Source of the DNA: Lottiidibacillus patelloidae
GTDB taxonomy: Bacteria; Bacillota; Bacilli; Bacillales; SA5d-4
DNA: 64,000 nt
NCBI RefSeq assembly: GCF_002262935.1
Contig: NZ_NPIA01000002.1
Location: 124,001-188,000 of the forward strand
Direction: 5' to 3'
Shown piece by piece: positions 1-9,180 of the stretch. Under the pieces are notes generated by a model that saw nothing but the letters and a program-made list of their open reading frames with translations, was not told the DNA's origin and ran no database searches. How positions within the stretch are numbered: the first letter of the stretch is position 1; every line of letters begins with the position of its first letter. Position numbers and translations under genes: made by a program.

Positions 1-28
1 ACAAGATTTTACTCCCGCCATGGTATTA
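1..28 (-). ncRNA. 5' end of a candidate group I intron in nrdJ (truncated by window edge)
   Basis: On the minus strand the nrdJ reading frame stops with TAA directly after the conserved GGSR codons. The last six exon bases (UCCCGU) can pair with GCGGGA at about positions 14-19, with a ten-base loop. The pairing ends in a U.G wobble exactly at the exon border, which is the hallmark of the P1 helix of group I introns. Ribonucleotide reductase genes are frequent hosts of such introns. The conserved core (P3, P7) and the downstream exon lie outside the window, so the call rests on P1 geometry and the insertion site only. Confidence 0.6.
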
Positions 29-814
29 ACGGGACCCGCCCTGCTCAACTAGATGAGTCAATTGCGCGATGTCATCTAGCCAGGAGACTGAACCCGAGCT
101 CTTTCCATTCACACCTTTAGCTAACGTATTTCTTGGACGGAGTGTCGACCCATTTGTTCCAACTCCCCCACCACGACTCATTATTTCCATTACTTTTTTA
201 CGGTGGTCAGAAATCCCTTCACGTGAATCTTTTACATAAGGCATCACGTAACAATTAAAAAAAGTAACGTCCTTTTCTGCACCTGCTCCATATAAAACTC
301 TACCAGCAGGGACAAAATTTAATGATGCAAGTTGGTTATAGAAACGTTCTTCTATCTCTTTTCTTTTCACAGGATCTGACTCTACTTTTGCTAAGCCTCT
401 TGCATTCCGTTTAGCAATTTGTTCATAAAAAATTTCTAGTGGCTTATCAACAACATTAATAGACTTAGTAATGATGCCAGTCCCAGCCGCTTCACCTTCT
501 AAAACACCTCGATATTCCTCATCTACTTGCACTTTTACTTTGTAATTTTCTTTGTCAACTTCAGTTATAAATCCTAAACCTCTTGCAGGAAATTTTGGGT
601 CTTCTTTTACAGTTAATACAACAAAATCTCCAACTTTTAATGTTTTCTTTTCAGTATCTTTAAAAGAATATCGGTCAAGCATAACTAAGCGTGATACACC
701 TTCATGAGTTATCTTCATATCTTCTGTTATTGGGTGTACTTGTGGAAAATAGGCAATATCCTCATTTAGCTTTTCCAAGTTAATTGACATGTTCGCTGAC
801 GTAACAACTGGCAA
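26..814 (-). CDS. nrdJ: Adenosylcobalamin-dependent ribonucleotide reductase NrdJ, 5' exon (partial)
   Basis: N-terminal part of a class II (B12-dependent) ribonucleotide reductase, which makes deoxyribonucleotides without needing oxygen. Family landmarks are the start EKLNEDIAYFPQVHP, the VPAGRVLYGAG segment, the FNCYV cysteine region and RGGGVGTNGSTLRPR, ending at VEQGGSR. In the family GGSR continues into RGAQ, but here TAA follows at once. The open frame extends upstream to 973, yet the family N-terminus and a GGGGAGG ribosome site about 8 bases upstream favour the TTG at 814 (ATG 790 is the alternative). The interruption is best read as an intron; a disrupted gene is the alternative. Identity of the family is certain, completeness is not. 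Confidence 0.88.
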   Translation of the reverse strand: MPVVTSANMSINLEKLNEDIAYFPQVHPITEDMKITHEGVSRLVMLDRYSFKDTEKKTLKVGDFVVLTVKEDPKFPARGLGFITEVDKENYKVKVQVDEEYRGVLEGEAAGTGIITKSINVVDKPLEIFYEQIAKRNARGLAKVESDPVKRKEIEERFYNQLASLNFVPAGRVLYGAGAEKDVTFFNCYVMPYVKDSREGISDHRKKVMEIMSRGGGVGTNGSTLRPRNTLAKGVNGKSSGSVSWLDDIAQLTHLVEQGGSR

Positions 815-841
815 TATATATTCCTCCCCAAAATCTATTAA

Positions 842-865
842 TTTTCCAATTAGAATATTGGAAAA
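842..865 (-). other. Hairpin in the nrdJ leader
   Basis: An inverted repeat with arms TTTTCCAAT and ATTGGAAAA and a six-base loop lies between the predicted nrdJ transcription start and its ribosome binding site. No T-run follows, so it is not a terminator. It may affect mRNA stability or translation. Confidence 0.35.
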
Positions 866-874
866 CTTTCCTAT

Positions 875-903
875 ATGATAACAACTATTAAATCTAATAT
901 CAA
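875..903 (-). promoter_or_regulatory. Candidate sigma-A promoter of nrdJ
   Basis: On the minus strand TTGATA (898-903) and TATCAT (875-880) are separated by exactly 17 bases, about 60 bases upstream of the nrdJ start codon. The -35 hexamer overlaps the proximal NrdR-box-like palindrome, which is the arrangement expected for repression. Confidence 0.45.
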
Positions 904-945
904 TATATTGTGTTACATTTAATACAAAATTACTATATGTTGATA
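898..945. promoter_or_regulatory. Two candidate NrdR boxes upstream of nrdJ
   Basis: The box at 898-913 has the core CAATATATTG followed by TGT and matches 13 of 16 positions of the NrdR consensus ACACWATATATWGTGT. A weaker box at 930-945 (ACTATATGTTG core) matches about 10 of 16. Their centres are 32 bp apart, three helical turns, the spacing typical of paired NrdR boxes. NrdR is the known repressor of bacterial ribonucleotide reductase genes. The region is AT-rich, so the second box could be chance. Confidence 0.5.
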
Positions 946-1072
946 TTGGTGCATATAAAATAAATTTTGTCAATATTATAAAATAATAGAATTTGCTAAA
1001 TAATAGAGTATTCCCAAGGATAATAATGGTATTTAATAATCTTGAAAAAATACAAGGATTGAAAAATTGATA

Positions 1073-1106
1073 AATAAAAAACGCCTAGGCAAAATTCCTA
1101 GACGTT
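1073..1106 (-). terminator. Intrinsic terminator of lipM
   Basis: Minus-strand hairpin with arms AACGTCTAGG and CCTAGGCGTT followed by a run of T. It sits about 60 bases after the lipM stop. The rest of the gene-free stretch 815-1162 holds the nrdJ control region. Confidence 0.85.
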
Positions 1107-1162
1107 GAAATGGTTGTAAAATCTTTGAATGATTAACCATTGTAATATTTGTTATTTTGAAT

Positions 1163-1993
1163 TTAGCGTTTATAATTCCATTCTTCACTTCTATATTTCT
1201 CTGCAATTTGGTTCACTTGCTTCAATTGCTCATCTGTTAATGAATATGGGATTAATTCTATATTTAATCCTTTTTCAAACCCTTCTTTAAAAGCTACTTT
1301 CGCTTCTTCAACAGTCACAGGCGAACGAAGAGCATTTATTGCTACTGCCTTCTTTTTGAAGTTTTCTTGCATCCGTTGACGAATTCGCTCACTTTTAAAG
1401 ATGAAACAATCGAACAGCATATCTTCATCTATATCTAGTAATATTGAACCATGTTGCAAGATTACTCCCTTTTGCCTTGTTTGTGCACTTCCTGCCACTT
1501 TTCGACCTTCGACAACTAATTCATACCAGGAAGGGGCATCAAAGCATACAGAGGAACGTGGGTCTTTTAGGCCCTGCTTTTCAAGTTCTGTTTGTGGTAT
1601 TGCAAAATATGCATCTAAACCAAGGTTAATGAAGCCTTCCAAAATCCCTTGAGAGATTACGCGGTATGCTTCTGTAACGGTTTTCGGCATTTCTGGATGA
1701 TCTTCTGAAACAATTACACTATATGTAAGTTCTTTATCATGTAACACACCTCTACCACCAGTAGGACGTCTTACAAAACCTAATCCATATTTGTTCACCA
1801 TATCAAAATTTATTTCTTTTTCTGCACGTTGAAAATATCCGATGGAAAGTGTTGCTGGATTCCAACCATAAAAACGAATAACTGGAGGGATTTCTCCTTT
1901 GCTATTCCATTCTAGTAATGCTTCGTCTAAAGCCATATTAAATGCTGGGTCGCAATTACCTGAGTCAATAAACATCCATTTTTCTTTTGTCAT
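1163..1993 (-). CDS. lipM: Octanoyltransferase LipM
   Basis: LipM transfers octanoyl groups from acyl carrier protein to the glycine cleavage H protein, the first step of lipoic acid assembly in Bacillus. The 276-residue protein has the LplA/LipB fold motif [18 protein letters not shown] near residues 75-92 and a cysteine at 150 in [12 protein letters not shown], the position of the catalytic Cys150 of the B. subtilis enzyme. [11 protein letters not shown] follows, with a conserved lysine. It has its own terminator and lies beside the glycine cleavage genes whose H protein it serves. Length and motifs are normal. Confidence 0.93.
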   Translation of the reverse strand: MTKEKWMFIDSGNCDPAFNMALDEALLEWNSKGEIPPVIRFYGWNPATLSIGYFQRAEKEINFDMVNKYGLGFVRRPTGGRGVLHDKELTYSVIVSEDHPEMPKTVTEAYRVISQGILEGFINLGLDAYFAIPQTELEKQGLKDPRSSVCFDAPSWYELVVEGRKVAGSAQTRQKGVILQHGSILLDIDEDMLFDCFIFKSERIRQRMQENFKKKAVAINALRSPVTVEEAKVAFKEGFEKGLNIELIPYSLTDEQLKQVNQIAEKYRSEEWNYKR

Positions 1994-2072
1994 AGTAAGC
2001 CTCTTTCATTTCATTGTAACGTCGTACTAAGTTTATCAAACTGCTATAAAAAATCAAAGATTTGATTTTCCT

Positions 2073-2101
2073 TTGCCAATTTTCACATGGCAATTTATAA
2101 T
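2073..2101 (+). promoter_or_regulatory. Sigma-A promoter of yqhL
   Basis: TTGCCA (2073-2078) and a perfect TATAAT (2096-2101) are separated by 17 bases. The start codon of yqhL lies 45 bases downstream. Confidence 0.7.
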
Positions 2102-2145
2102 AGATATGGTATATGTATTATTGGAATAATAAAGGAGTGTAAGCA

Positions 2146-2523
2146 ATGTTAGAATGGATCATTGCTATTATCGTCGGTTTACTAGTATATTTTCTAATTA
2201 CAAAAGTTATTTTTAAACCACGTTATTTGCAAACATTAACAGAAGATGAATTTAAAGAAAACTTAAGAAAAGTACAGCTAATTGATGTACGTGAGCCACA
2301 AGAATATGAAGCAGGTCATATTTTAGGCGCAAGAAACATCCCTTTATCACAATTAAAAATGCGATTAATTGAATTAAGAAAAGACAAGCCTGTTTACTTG
2401 TATTGCGCAAGCGGTAATCGCAGTATGCGAGCAGCAGCACTTTTAAAGCGTAACGGCTATGAGACGCTTTGCCACTTACAAGGTGGTTTTAGAAAATGGA
2501 CAGGAAAAATTAAAAAGAAATAA
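2146..2523 (+). CDS. yqhL: Membrane-anchored rhodanese-like protein YqhL
   Basis: The first 22 residues form one transmembrane segment, followed by a complete rhodanese domain (about residues 30-122) that should face the cytoplasm. The active-site loop is CASGNRS with the persulfide-carrying cysteine at residue 87. The conserved LIDVREPQEYEAGHI segment and the closing LQGGFRKW motif are present. Rhodaneses move sulfane sulfur between thiol carriers; the physiological partner is unknown. An AAAGGAG ribosome site precedes the ATG. The gene is divergent from lipM, as in B. subtilis, and is followed by its own terminator. Confidence 0.88.
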   Translation: MLEWIIAIIVGLLVYFLITKVIFKPRYLQTLTEDEFKENLRKVQLIDVREPQEYEAGHILGARNIPLSQLKMRLIELRKDKPVYLYCASGNRSMRAAALLKRNGYETLCHLQGGFRKWTGKIKKK

Positions 2524-2536
2524 TACTTCTTATTCG

Positions 2537-2568
2537 GCAGTGCATGTTAATGTGCTGCTTTTTTTATT
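2537..2568 (+). terminator. Intrinsic terminator of yqhL
   Basis: Eight-pair hairpin (GCAGTGCA with TGTGCTGC) followed by a T-run, 14 bases after the yqhL stop. Confidence 0.75.
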
Positions 2569-2634
2569 GGAATGATAAACCATGTATAGCAAATACTAAA
2601 ATAACATTTTGTTAACTGAAAGGTTTGATACCAT

Positions 2635-3090
2635 TTGAACAGAAAGTTATTTTTAAAGTATTTTTTGCTTTTTATAGTCAGTATGCTGTTTTGTTTTTCA
2701 ATAAAGCAAGTAGTTGCAATGGAAGAGAATCAGGCAAATATAAAAGAAAAAGTTCCTATTTACTACACACCAGAAGATGTTTTAATTGCTTTATTATCAC
2801 CAAAACTGCATGAAATAGTTAAAGAACACTATGGAAAAAAGACAACAGTTGAGGTTTATAACATTGTTGATATTTCATTAATACATTCGACAACTACAAC
2901 ATTAGGTGGTTGGTTTGAGATTGAATTAATGTTACGTGTTGGTGAACTTGAAAACACTACATACGATATAGTTACGCTTAAAATTACCGCTCCAAATACT
3001 CGTCCCGAAAATAGAAAGACCATTAGAGAGGTTAATGATATTAAAGTAGATTTAGTAGAATATAAGAAAATTAAAAGGAAGAATGATTAA
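2635..3090 (+). CDS. Secreted DUF3888-like protein
   Basis: A 151-residue protein with a signal peptide (residues 1-28, hydrophobic core then VVAM). The mature part contains LLSPKLHEIVKEHYG and a run of alternating beta strands ending in TLKIT. This resembles DUF3888 proteins of Bacillus, which are exported and of unknown function. It starts with TTG behind a GAAAGG ribosome site. It lies between yqhL and gcvPB, where B. subtilis has no such gene, so it is probably a lineage-specific insertion. Function unknown. Confidence 0.65.
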   Translation: MNRKLFLKYFLLFIVSMLFCFSIKQVVAMEENQANIKEKVPIYYTPEDVLIALLSPKLHEIVKEHYGKKTTVEVYNIVDISLIHSTTTTLGGWFEIELMLRVGELENTTYDIVTLKITAPNTRPENRKTIREVNDIKVDLVEYKKIKRKND

Positions 3091-3103
3091 AATAAAGTAT
3101 AAA

Positions 3104-3136
3104 AGAGCTTTGAGATTATTCTCAAAGCTCTTTTTC
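3104..3136. terminator. Bidirectional terminator between the DUF3888 gene and gcvPB
   Basis: A perfect 12-pair hairpin (AGAGCTTTGAGA, loop TTAT) has a T-run on both sides. It can stop transcription from the plus-strand DUF3888 gene and from the minus-strand gcv operon. Confidence 0.85.
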
Positions 3137-3143
3137 AAATTCA

Positions 3144-4610
3144 CTATTGTGCTTCTTTTTGATAACGTAATATCGGCTTTCTTGCAGCTAATGTTTCATC
3201 CATACGAGAAACAACTGTATTGTGAGGTGCTTCTTGTACGATCTCTGGTGTTTCTTCCGCTTCTTTCGCAATTTGAATCATCGCGTCACAGAATTCGTCT
3301 AACGTTTCTTTTGCCTCTGTTTCCGTTGGCTCAATCATAATACATTCCTCAACATTTAGTGGGAAGTAGATTGTTGGCGGATGGTAACCAAAATCAAGTA
3401 AGCGTTTTGCAATATCAAGCGTACGAACGCCAAGCTTCTTTTGACGTCTTCCACTTAATACAAACTCATGCTTGCAATAACGGTCAAATGGCGCATCATA
3501 GAATGGCTTTAAACGTGCAAACATGTAGTTTGCATTTAATACTGCATAATCAGATACTAACTTAAGTCCATCAGGACCCATTGTACGAATGTACGTGTAG
3601 GCACGAACGTTAATGCCAAAGTTTCCGAAATAAGGTTTTACTCGGCCGATCGATTGTGGACGGTCATGATCTAATAAGTACATACCATCTCGCTTTATTA
3701 CAACTGGTTTCGGTAAGTAAGGAACTAAGTCTTTTGCTACTCCTACAGGTCCTGAACCAGGTCCACCACCACCGTGAGGGCCAGTAAATGTTTTATGAAG
3801 ATTTAAGTGAACGACATCAAAGCCCATATCTCCAGGACGAGCTGTTCCTAAAATTGCATTCATATTCGCTCCGTCATAGTAAAGCTTACCGCCAGCTTCG
3901 TGAACGATTTTTGCCATTTCTAAAATATTTTCTTCGAACAACCCTAATGTGTTCGGATTCGTAAGCATTAATGCTGCAGTATCTTCCCCAACTACACGTC
4001 GTAAATCTTCTAAGTCAACTAGTCCTTGTTCATTCGATTTAACTGTGATTGTGTCAAATCCTGCTACAGTTGCAGATGCTGGGTTTGTCCCGTGTGCTGA
4101 ATCTGGTACGATTACCTTTGTTCGCTTATCATCACCATTTGCTTCATGGTAAGCACGGATCATCATTAATCCAGTCCACTCTCCATGGGCACCAGCTGCA
4201 GGTTGAAGTGTTACCGTATCCATACCAGTTATCTCTTCAAGAGACGTTTGCAATTCATGCATTAACTCTAATGCACCTTGCACTGTTTCAACTGGTTGTG
4301 AAGGGTGAATGTGTGCAAATCCTGGGATACGAGCAACAAATTCATTTACTTTTGGATTGTATTTCATCGTACAAGACCCTAAAGGATAGAATCCTGAGTC
4401 AACACCATGGTTACGGTTAGATAAAGCAGTGTAATGACGCATGATTTGTAATTCGTCCACTTCAGGAAGTTCAGGCGCTTCCTCGCGAATGTATTCACTT
4501 GGTAATAAGTCATCAATATTTTCAGTAGGGATATCCATTACAGGAAGGCTGTATCCTCCACGGCCTTCTTTGCTAAGTTCAAAAATGAGTGGTTGATCTT
4601 TTTTATGCAT
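3144..4610 (-). CDS. gcvPB: Glycine dehydrogenase (decarboxylating) subunit 2, GcvPB
   Basis: The PLP-carrying half of the P protein of the glycine cleavage system, which decarboxylates glycine and passes the aminomethyl group to lipoylated GcvH. The 488-residue protein carries the PLP lysine in [18 protein letters not shown] (Lys273) and a glycine-rich loop after it. The frame extends to 4634, but alignment with the family and a GGGGATTACA ribosome site select ATG 4610. That start overlaps the end of gcvPA by 8 bases, giving translational coupling. It is the last gene of the operon and ends before a bidirectional terminator. Confidence 0.96.
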   Translation of the reverse strand: MHKKDQPLIFELSKEGRGGYSLPVMDIPTENIDDLLPSEYIREEAPELPEVDELQIMRHYTALSNRNHGVDSGFYPLGSCTMKYNPKVNEFVARIPGFAHIHPSQPVETVQGALELMHELQTSLEEITGMDTVTLQPAAGAHGEWTGLMMIRAYHEANGDDKRTKVIVPDSAHGTNPASATVAGFDTITVKSNEQGLVDLEDLRRVVGEDTAALMLTNPNTLGLFEENILEMAKIVHEAGGKLYYDGANMNAILGTARPGDMGFDVVHLNLHKTFTGPHGGGGPGSGPVGVAKDLVPYLPKPVVIKRDGMYLLDHDRPQSIGRVKPYFGNFGINVRAYTYIRTMGPDGLKLVSDYAVLNANYMFARLKPFYDAPFDRYCKHEFVLSGRRQKKLGVRTLDIAKRLLDFGYHPPTIYFPLNVEECIMIEPTETEAKETLDEFCDAMIQIAKEAEETPEIVQEAPHNTVVSRMDETLAARKPILRYQKEAQ

Positions 4611-5949
4611 TGTAATCCCCCAATTCTTTCGCAAGTGTATCTATTTCTTCCTTCGTACGAAGTTCAGTTACTGCAATTAGCATATGGTTCTCTAACTCAG
4701 GGTAATCATTACCTACGTTGTAACCACCAATAATACCTTTTTCAAGTAGCTTCTTATTTACCTCTTCAATCGGAGCATTTAATTTTACGACAAACTCATT
4801 AAAGCTTGGTCCGTTAAAGATAGCAGGGATACCATGCTCTTGTAATTTCTTTTTCGCATAATTTGCACGTTGAATGTTTTGCGCTGCCATTTCTCTTACG
4901 CCACGTTTACCAATAGCTGTCATTGCGACAGAAGCTGCTAACGCATTTAACGCTTGGTTTGAACAGATATTCGAAGTAGCTTTTTCACGACGAATATGTT
5001 GCTCACGTGCTTGAAGCGTTAAAACAAATCCACGTACGCCATTTTCATCTTTTGTTTGCCCAACTAAACGGCCAGGAACTTTACGCATTAATTTTTTAGA
5101 AACGGCAAAGTAACCACAATGAGGTCCACCGTATTGTGCAGGAATACCAAATGGTTGTGCATCACCGATACAAATATCTGCACCGAACTTACCAGGTGGC
5201 TGTAATAGCCCTAAAGCTAAAGGATTACTTGAAACAACGAATAAAGCTTTTTGCGCGTGAATGATTTCTTCTAATTCTTTCAATGGTTCAACTTGACCAA
5301 AGAAGTTAGGGTATTGAATGATTACACTAGCTGTATTATCATCCACTTCTGCTTTTAGCTGCTCTATATCAGTCATTCCATTTGGAGTATCAATTTCCAC
5401 CACTTCAAGGTTAAAACCTTTTGCATATGTTTTAAGCACTGCTCTTGATTGTGGGTTGACCCCTTTAGATACGATAATTTTCGTTTTTCTTGTATGACCA
5501 TAGCTTAAAGACGCTGCTTCAGCTAAAGCTGTTCCCCCATCATACATAGAAGAGTTTGCAACTTCCATTCCAGTCAATTCACAAATCATCGATTGGAATT
5601 CAAAAATTGCTTGTAATTCCCCTTGTGAAATTTCAGGTTGGTAAGGCGTATAAGCTGTATAAAATTCTGATCTTGAGATTACGTGATCAACAATCGTTGG
5701 GATGTAATGATCGTAAACTCCCGCACCTAAAAATGATGCATACTCTTTCGTATTTACGTTTTTATTAGCAAGTGCAGAAAGTTCTTTAATTAAATCACTT
5801 TCAGATGCAGCTTCTCTAATATTAAGACTCCCTTTAAATTTTACCTCTTTAGGAATATCTGAAAATAGTTCATCAATTGAATTAGCTCCAATTGTTTCTA
5901 GCATTTGTTTTTCGTCAGTTTCTGTCATTGGTAAATAACGATGCTTCAT
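4603..5949 (-). CDS. gcvPA: Glycine dehydrogenase (decarboxylating) subunit 1, GcvPA
   Basis: The N-terminal half of the split P protein typical of Gram-positive bacteria and archaea. It has the PLP-enzyme fold but lacks the PLP lysine, which is supplied by GcvPB; the two form a heterotetramer. Family segments seen are [40 protein letters not shown], and [18 protein letters not shown]. Length (448) is normal. It lies 31 bases after gcvT and overlaps gcvPB, so all three genes should be one transcript under the glycine riboswitch. Confidence 0.96.
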   Translation of the reverse strand: MKHRYLPMTETDEKQMLETIGANSIDELFSDIPKEVKFKGSLNIREAASESDLIKELSALANKNVNTKEYASFLGAGVYDHYIPTIVDHVISRSEFYTAYTPYQPEISQGELQAIFEFQSMICELTGMEVANSSMYDGGTALAEAASLSYGHTRKTKIIVSKGVNPQSRAVLKTYAKGFNLEVVEIDTPNGMTDIEQLKAEVDDNTASVIIQYPNFFGQVEPLKELEEIIHAQKALFVVSSNPLALGLLQPPGKFGADICIGDAQPFGIPAQYGGPHCGYFAVSKKLMRKVPGRLVGQTKDENGVRGFVLTLQAREQHIRREKATSNICSNQALNALAASVAMTAIGKRGVREMAAQNIQRANYAKKKLQEHGIPAIFNGPSFNEFVVKLNAPIEEVNKKLLEKGIIGGYNVGNDYPELENHMLIAVTELRTKEEIDTLAKELGDYNA

Positions 5950-5980
5950 AGCTTTACCCCTTTCTCATTAGGCAATTAAA

Positions 5981-7084
5981 TTAGTTGCGTGGTCTTTTAT
6001 AAAATGGTGTTGGAACAATTTTTGCTTTTAAGCGACGTTTACGTACTTGTACTTCTACTTCGTTATCTAACTCAGCATGCTTGCTATCGATTATAGCAAG
6101 TCCGATGTTCTTTCCTAACGTCGGTGATTGTGTACCAGTTGTTACTTCACCAATCTTTTCACCATTAACAAATACTTCATAACCAGTTCTCGGAATACCT
6201 TTTTCAATCATTTCAAGACCGACGATTTTACGCGGTGTTCCTTCTTCTTTTTGCTTTTTTAGCACTTCTTGACCGATGAAAGGTATTTCTTTATCTACCT
6301 TTACAGCAAAACCAATTCCCGCTTCAAGAGGCGAGATGTTCGCAGACAATTCTTGTCCGTAAAGAGCTAAATTCGCTTCAAAGCGAAGTGTATCACGTGC
6401 ACCTAAACCGATTGGAAGCACTCCATCTTCTTTACCAGCTTCAAGAATAGCGTTCCAAAGAGCAATTGCGTCTTCGTTATTACAATAAATTTCAAACCCA
6501 TCTTCCCCAGTGTATCCAGTGCGAGAAACCAGTGCTTTCTTACCAGCAATTTCTACACCTTCAGCAAATTTAAAGAAACGGATAGTGCTTAAATCATAGT
6601 CTGTTAGCTTTTGCAAAGTCTGTTCGGCTTTCGGACCTTGTAAAGCTAATTGAGCTACGTTATCAGAAACATTGGTAACGGTTACATCTTCCGTCACATG
6701 TGATTGTAACCAATCAAAATCTTTGGCAATATTAGCTGCATTTACAACTAATAAATAATCATTCTCAGATTTTCTATATACTAGGAGGTCATCGACAGTC
6801 CCACCATTTTCATAGCACATCGCAGTGTATTGTGCACCGCCATCTTTTAGCTTAGAAACATCGTTTGTCATCATCTTTTGTAAATATGTAAGTGCTTCAG
6901 GTCCTTTGACTTCAATTTCACCCATATGTGAAACATCAAAAAGTCCCGCTGCGCTTCGTACAGCTTCATGCTCTTCTTTAATACTAGAAAATTGAACTGG
7001 TAAATCCCATCCACCAAAATCTATTGTTTTTCCACCGTACTCTTTATAAACATTAAATAAAGGTGTGCGCATTAAATCTGACAT
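5981..7084 (-). CDS. gcvT: Aminomethyltransferase GcvT
   Basis: T protein of the glycine cleavage system; it releases ammonia from the H-protein-bound aminomethyl group and forms 5,10-methylene-tetrahydrofolate. Start segment [32 protein letters not shown], and the folate-site motif [15 protein letters not shown] are typical. The open frame runs upstream to 7180 through the riboswitch terminator, but the AAAGGAGG ribosome site and the family N-terminus select ATG 7084 (367 residues). First gene of the operon, directly downstream of the tandem glycine riboswitch. Confidence 0.96.
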   Translation of the reverse strand: MSDLMRTPLFNVYKEYGGKTIDFGGWDLPVQFSSIKEEHEAVRSAAGLFDVSHMGEIEVKGPEALTYLQKMMTNDVSKLKDGGAQYTAMCYENGGTVDDLLVYRKSENDYLLVVNAANIAKDFDWLQSHVTEDVTVTNVSDNVAQLALQGPKAEQTLQKLTDYDLSTIRFFKFAEGVEIAGKKALVSRTGYTGEDGFEIYCNNEDAIALWNAILEAGKEDGVLPIGLGARDTLRFEANLALYGQELSANISPLEAGIGFAVKVDKEIPFIGQEVLKKQKEEGTPRKIVGLEMIEKGIPRTGYEVFVNGEKIGEVTTGTQSPTLGKNIGLAIIDSKHAELDNEVEVQVRKRRLKAKIVPTPFYKRPRN

Positions 7085-7114
7085 TTTATTTCCTCCTTTT
7101 TTCTTTCGCATACT

Positions 7115-7154
7115 AAAAAGACAGAGAATACCGCTATTCCATGTATTCTCTGTC
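7115..7154 (-). terminator. Riboswitch-controlled terminator in the gcvT leader
   Basis: A 12-pair hairpin with arms GACAGAGAATAC and GTATTCTCTGTC is followed by five T on the minus strand. The first arm overlaps the 3' end of the second glycine aptamer (AAAGGACAGAG), so ligand binding would block the terminator. This is the usual glycine-ON arrangement. Confidence 0.85.
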
Positions 7155-7345
7155 CTTTTGACCTGAAAGTTTTCCTCCATAGTACTGCATAAAAGTAGTA
7201 GGAGTTTCCTCTTTGGTGGTTAAAGTAGTAGTTCTAGTACTTCAACGCTCTCCAGAGTTGCGTCCAATAAGAGTCTTTTTGCCTGAGAGATTCACAAGAA
7301 TAATCTTTGTTTGCTCCTTCGGCGCTACATTTGTAGTCTCTCCCC
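7155..7345 (-). ncRNA. Tandem glycine riboswitch
   Basis: Two aptamers lie in series on the minus strand. Aptamer I (about 7246-7345) contains GGGGAGAG, GCGCCGAAGGAGCAA, AATCTCTCAGGCAAAA and closes with CTCTGGAGAG. Aptamer II (about 7155-7245) contains CACCAAAGAGGAAACTCC and ACTTTCAGGTCAAAAGGACAG. These are the conserved glycine riboswitch cores, and gcvT follows. Aptamer II departs more from the consensus than aptamer I (CACCAAAGAGG rather than CACCGAAGGGG). Confidence 0.93.
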
Positions 7346-7372
7346 TTATTTTCATTCGCCTTTTCATTCAAT

Positions 7373-7402
7373 TGTATAAAATAAAACTTATAATCTCTTC
7401 AA
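7373..7402 (-). promoter_or_regulatory. Candidate promoter of the gcv operon
   Basis: Minus-strand TTGAAG and TATACA are spaced by 18 bases. The inferred start lies about 20 bases upstream of the first glycine aptamer, as expected for a riboswitch transcript. Confidence 0.45.
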
Positions 7403-7497
7403 ATATTCTCATACTAATAGTAACATTTTCAAAATTAATCCTATCATTTTTTGTAATGTTATGGCAATATACATTTTTCTAAGAAAGGAACATTGTG

Positions 7498-9180
7498 ATG
7501 GTCGACATTTCGTTTGATTCATCTTGGGAAGAAAATCTTTTATCAAAAATTGAACAAGATGGCCCGTGGACTTCATGGGAATTGTATAATCTCGCACTCG
7601 AAACAGAGGAGCAAACAAGCATTTCTGATTTTTATGGTTTACTAGCACCAGAATATTTAGCAAACTTTCAACCACTTCCACACCAACTTGAAGTAGCAAA
7701 AACCGTTTGTGAAAAAATGAACGGAAAAGCAATCTTAGCTGATGAAGTTGGTTTAGGAAAAACAATTGAAGCTGGATTAATCTTAAAAGAATATATGATT
7801 CGTGGATTAGCCAAGAAAATACTAATTTTAGTACCTGCTTCTTTAGTTATGCAATGGTGTAGTGAATTAAATGATAAATTTCACATTCCGGCAATTCCTC
7901 AAAAGAAGTCTTACGTTTGGGAGCAATGTGATGTAGTAGTCTCTTCAATTGATACAGCAAAACGGAATCCACACCGTGACATTATTTTGCAACAAGATTA
8001 TGACTTTATCATTATTGATGAGGCTCATAAGTTAAAAAATAAAAAAACGAAAAACTATGAATTTATCCAACAATTAAAAAAGAAGTTTTGTTTATTGTTA
8101 ACTGCAACACCTGTACAAAATAAAATGGAAGAGATTTTCAACTTAGTTTCTTTATTAAAGCCAGGACATTTAGGTAATGAAGAGAAGTTTGAAGAACTAT
8201 TTGCAAATAAACAAAGTTCAGAAGATAGTGATTCACAGTTAAGGCAGTTAATAAATAAAGTGATGGTTCGGAATAGACGAGAAGATACTGGTATTGAATG
8301 GACGAAACGAGTTGTTAAAACTGTCCCTATTGAATTTAATAATGAGGAAAGACTATTATATGATGCTATTTCAAAATACCGGAGAAATCAAGAAAATTTC
8401 GGCGGATCATTTTCAACGATTACACTGCAGCGCGAAGTTTGTAGTAGTAGAGAAGCTGCTTATTTAACATTAAAAAATATGTTAGAGAAGCGAGAGCTAA
8501 ATGAAGCTGCACAAGGAGAAATACTCGAACTTATCAAGATGATTGAAAATGTTAGTCGCAATTCAAAAGCTGAAAAAGCATTGGAACTTATTCAGAACAT
8601 TAATGATAAAGTCATTATCTTTACTGAATACCGTGCAACTCAATATTACTTACAATGGTACTTAAAGCAACACGGGATATCGTCCGTTCCTTTTCGTGGT
8701 GGCTTTAAAAGAAGTAAAAAGGATTGGATGAGACAATTATTTAAAGACCATGCGCAAGTTCTAATAGCAACGGAAGCTGGCGGTGAAGGTATCAACTTAC
8801 AATTTTGCCATCATGTCATTAACTATGACTTACCTTGGAATCCGATGCGCTTAGAACAACGAATTGGTAGAATCCATCGTCTTGGACAAGAAAAGGATGT
8901 ACACATTTATAATTTTGCAACAAAAGATACTGTTGAAGAACACGTTTTAAAACTTCTTTATGAAAAGATTAATATGTTTGAGCGTGTAATCGGAAATCTC
9001 GATGAAATACTTACAAAAATCAAAATCGGAAATATTGAAATGCATATTAAAGAGATTTTTGATACATCAGATAGCTCTGGCGAAATAAAAATTAAAATGG
9101 ATAATCTAACTTCTATTTTACATGAGGATACTAATCAACTGACTGAGGAGATGCCTTATGCAGCAGGAAAAAATTTATAA
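7498..9180 (+). CDS. yqhH: SNF2-family helicase YqhH
   Basis: A 560-residue SNF2/RapA-type ATPase that probably moves along double-stranded DNA. Walker A is ADEVGLGKTIEAG (about residues 80-92), the DEAH-like motif II is IIDEAHKLKN, motif III is LLLTATPVQNK, and the C-terminal helicase lobe has ATEAGGEGINLQF and QRIGRIHRLGQ. These are all the motifs needed for activity. ATG 7498 is preferred over GTG 7495 because of the AAAGGA spacing. It overlaps yqhG by 23 bases, so the two are co-expressed. The cellular role is not known; RapA itself recycles RNA polymerase. Confidence 0.88.
   Translation: MVDISFDSSWEENLLSKIEQDGPWTSWELYNLALETEEQTSISDFYGLLAPEYLANFQPLPHQLEVAKTVCEKMNGKAILADEVGLGKTIEAGLILKEYMIRGLAKKILILVPASLVMQWCSELNDKFHIPAIPQKKSYVWEQCDVVVSSIDTAKRNPHRDIILQQDYDFIIIDEAHKLKNKKTKNYEFIQQLKKKFCLLLTATPVQNKMEEIFNLVSLLKPGHLGNEEKFEELFANKQSSEDSDSQLRQLINKVMVRNRREDTGIEWTKRVVKTVPIEFNNEERLLYDAISKYRRNQENFGGSFSTITLQREVCSSREAAYLTLKNMLEKRELNEAAQGEILELIKMIENVSRNSKAEKALELIQNINDKVIIFTEYRATQYYLQWYLKQHGISSVPFRGGFKRSKKDWMRQLFKDHAQVLIATEAGGEGINLQFCHHVINYDLPWNPMRLEQRIGRIHRLGQEKDVHIYNFATKDTVEEHVLKLLYEKINMFERVIGNLDEILTKIKIGNIEMHIKEIFDTSDSSGEIKIKMDNLTSILHEDTNQLTEEMPYAAGKNL

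Noticed and set aside
812-973. Upstream extension of the nrdJ reading frame
   Set aside because: The in-frame extension starts with TTG without a ribosome site, contains the promoter and NrdR-like boxes, and has no match to the family N-terminus.
7085-7180. Longer gcvT N-terminus
   Set aside because: It runs through the riboswitch terminator and lacks family similarity; a strong ribosome site supports 7084.
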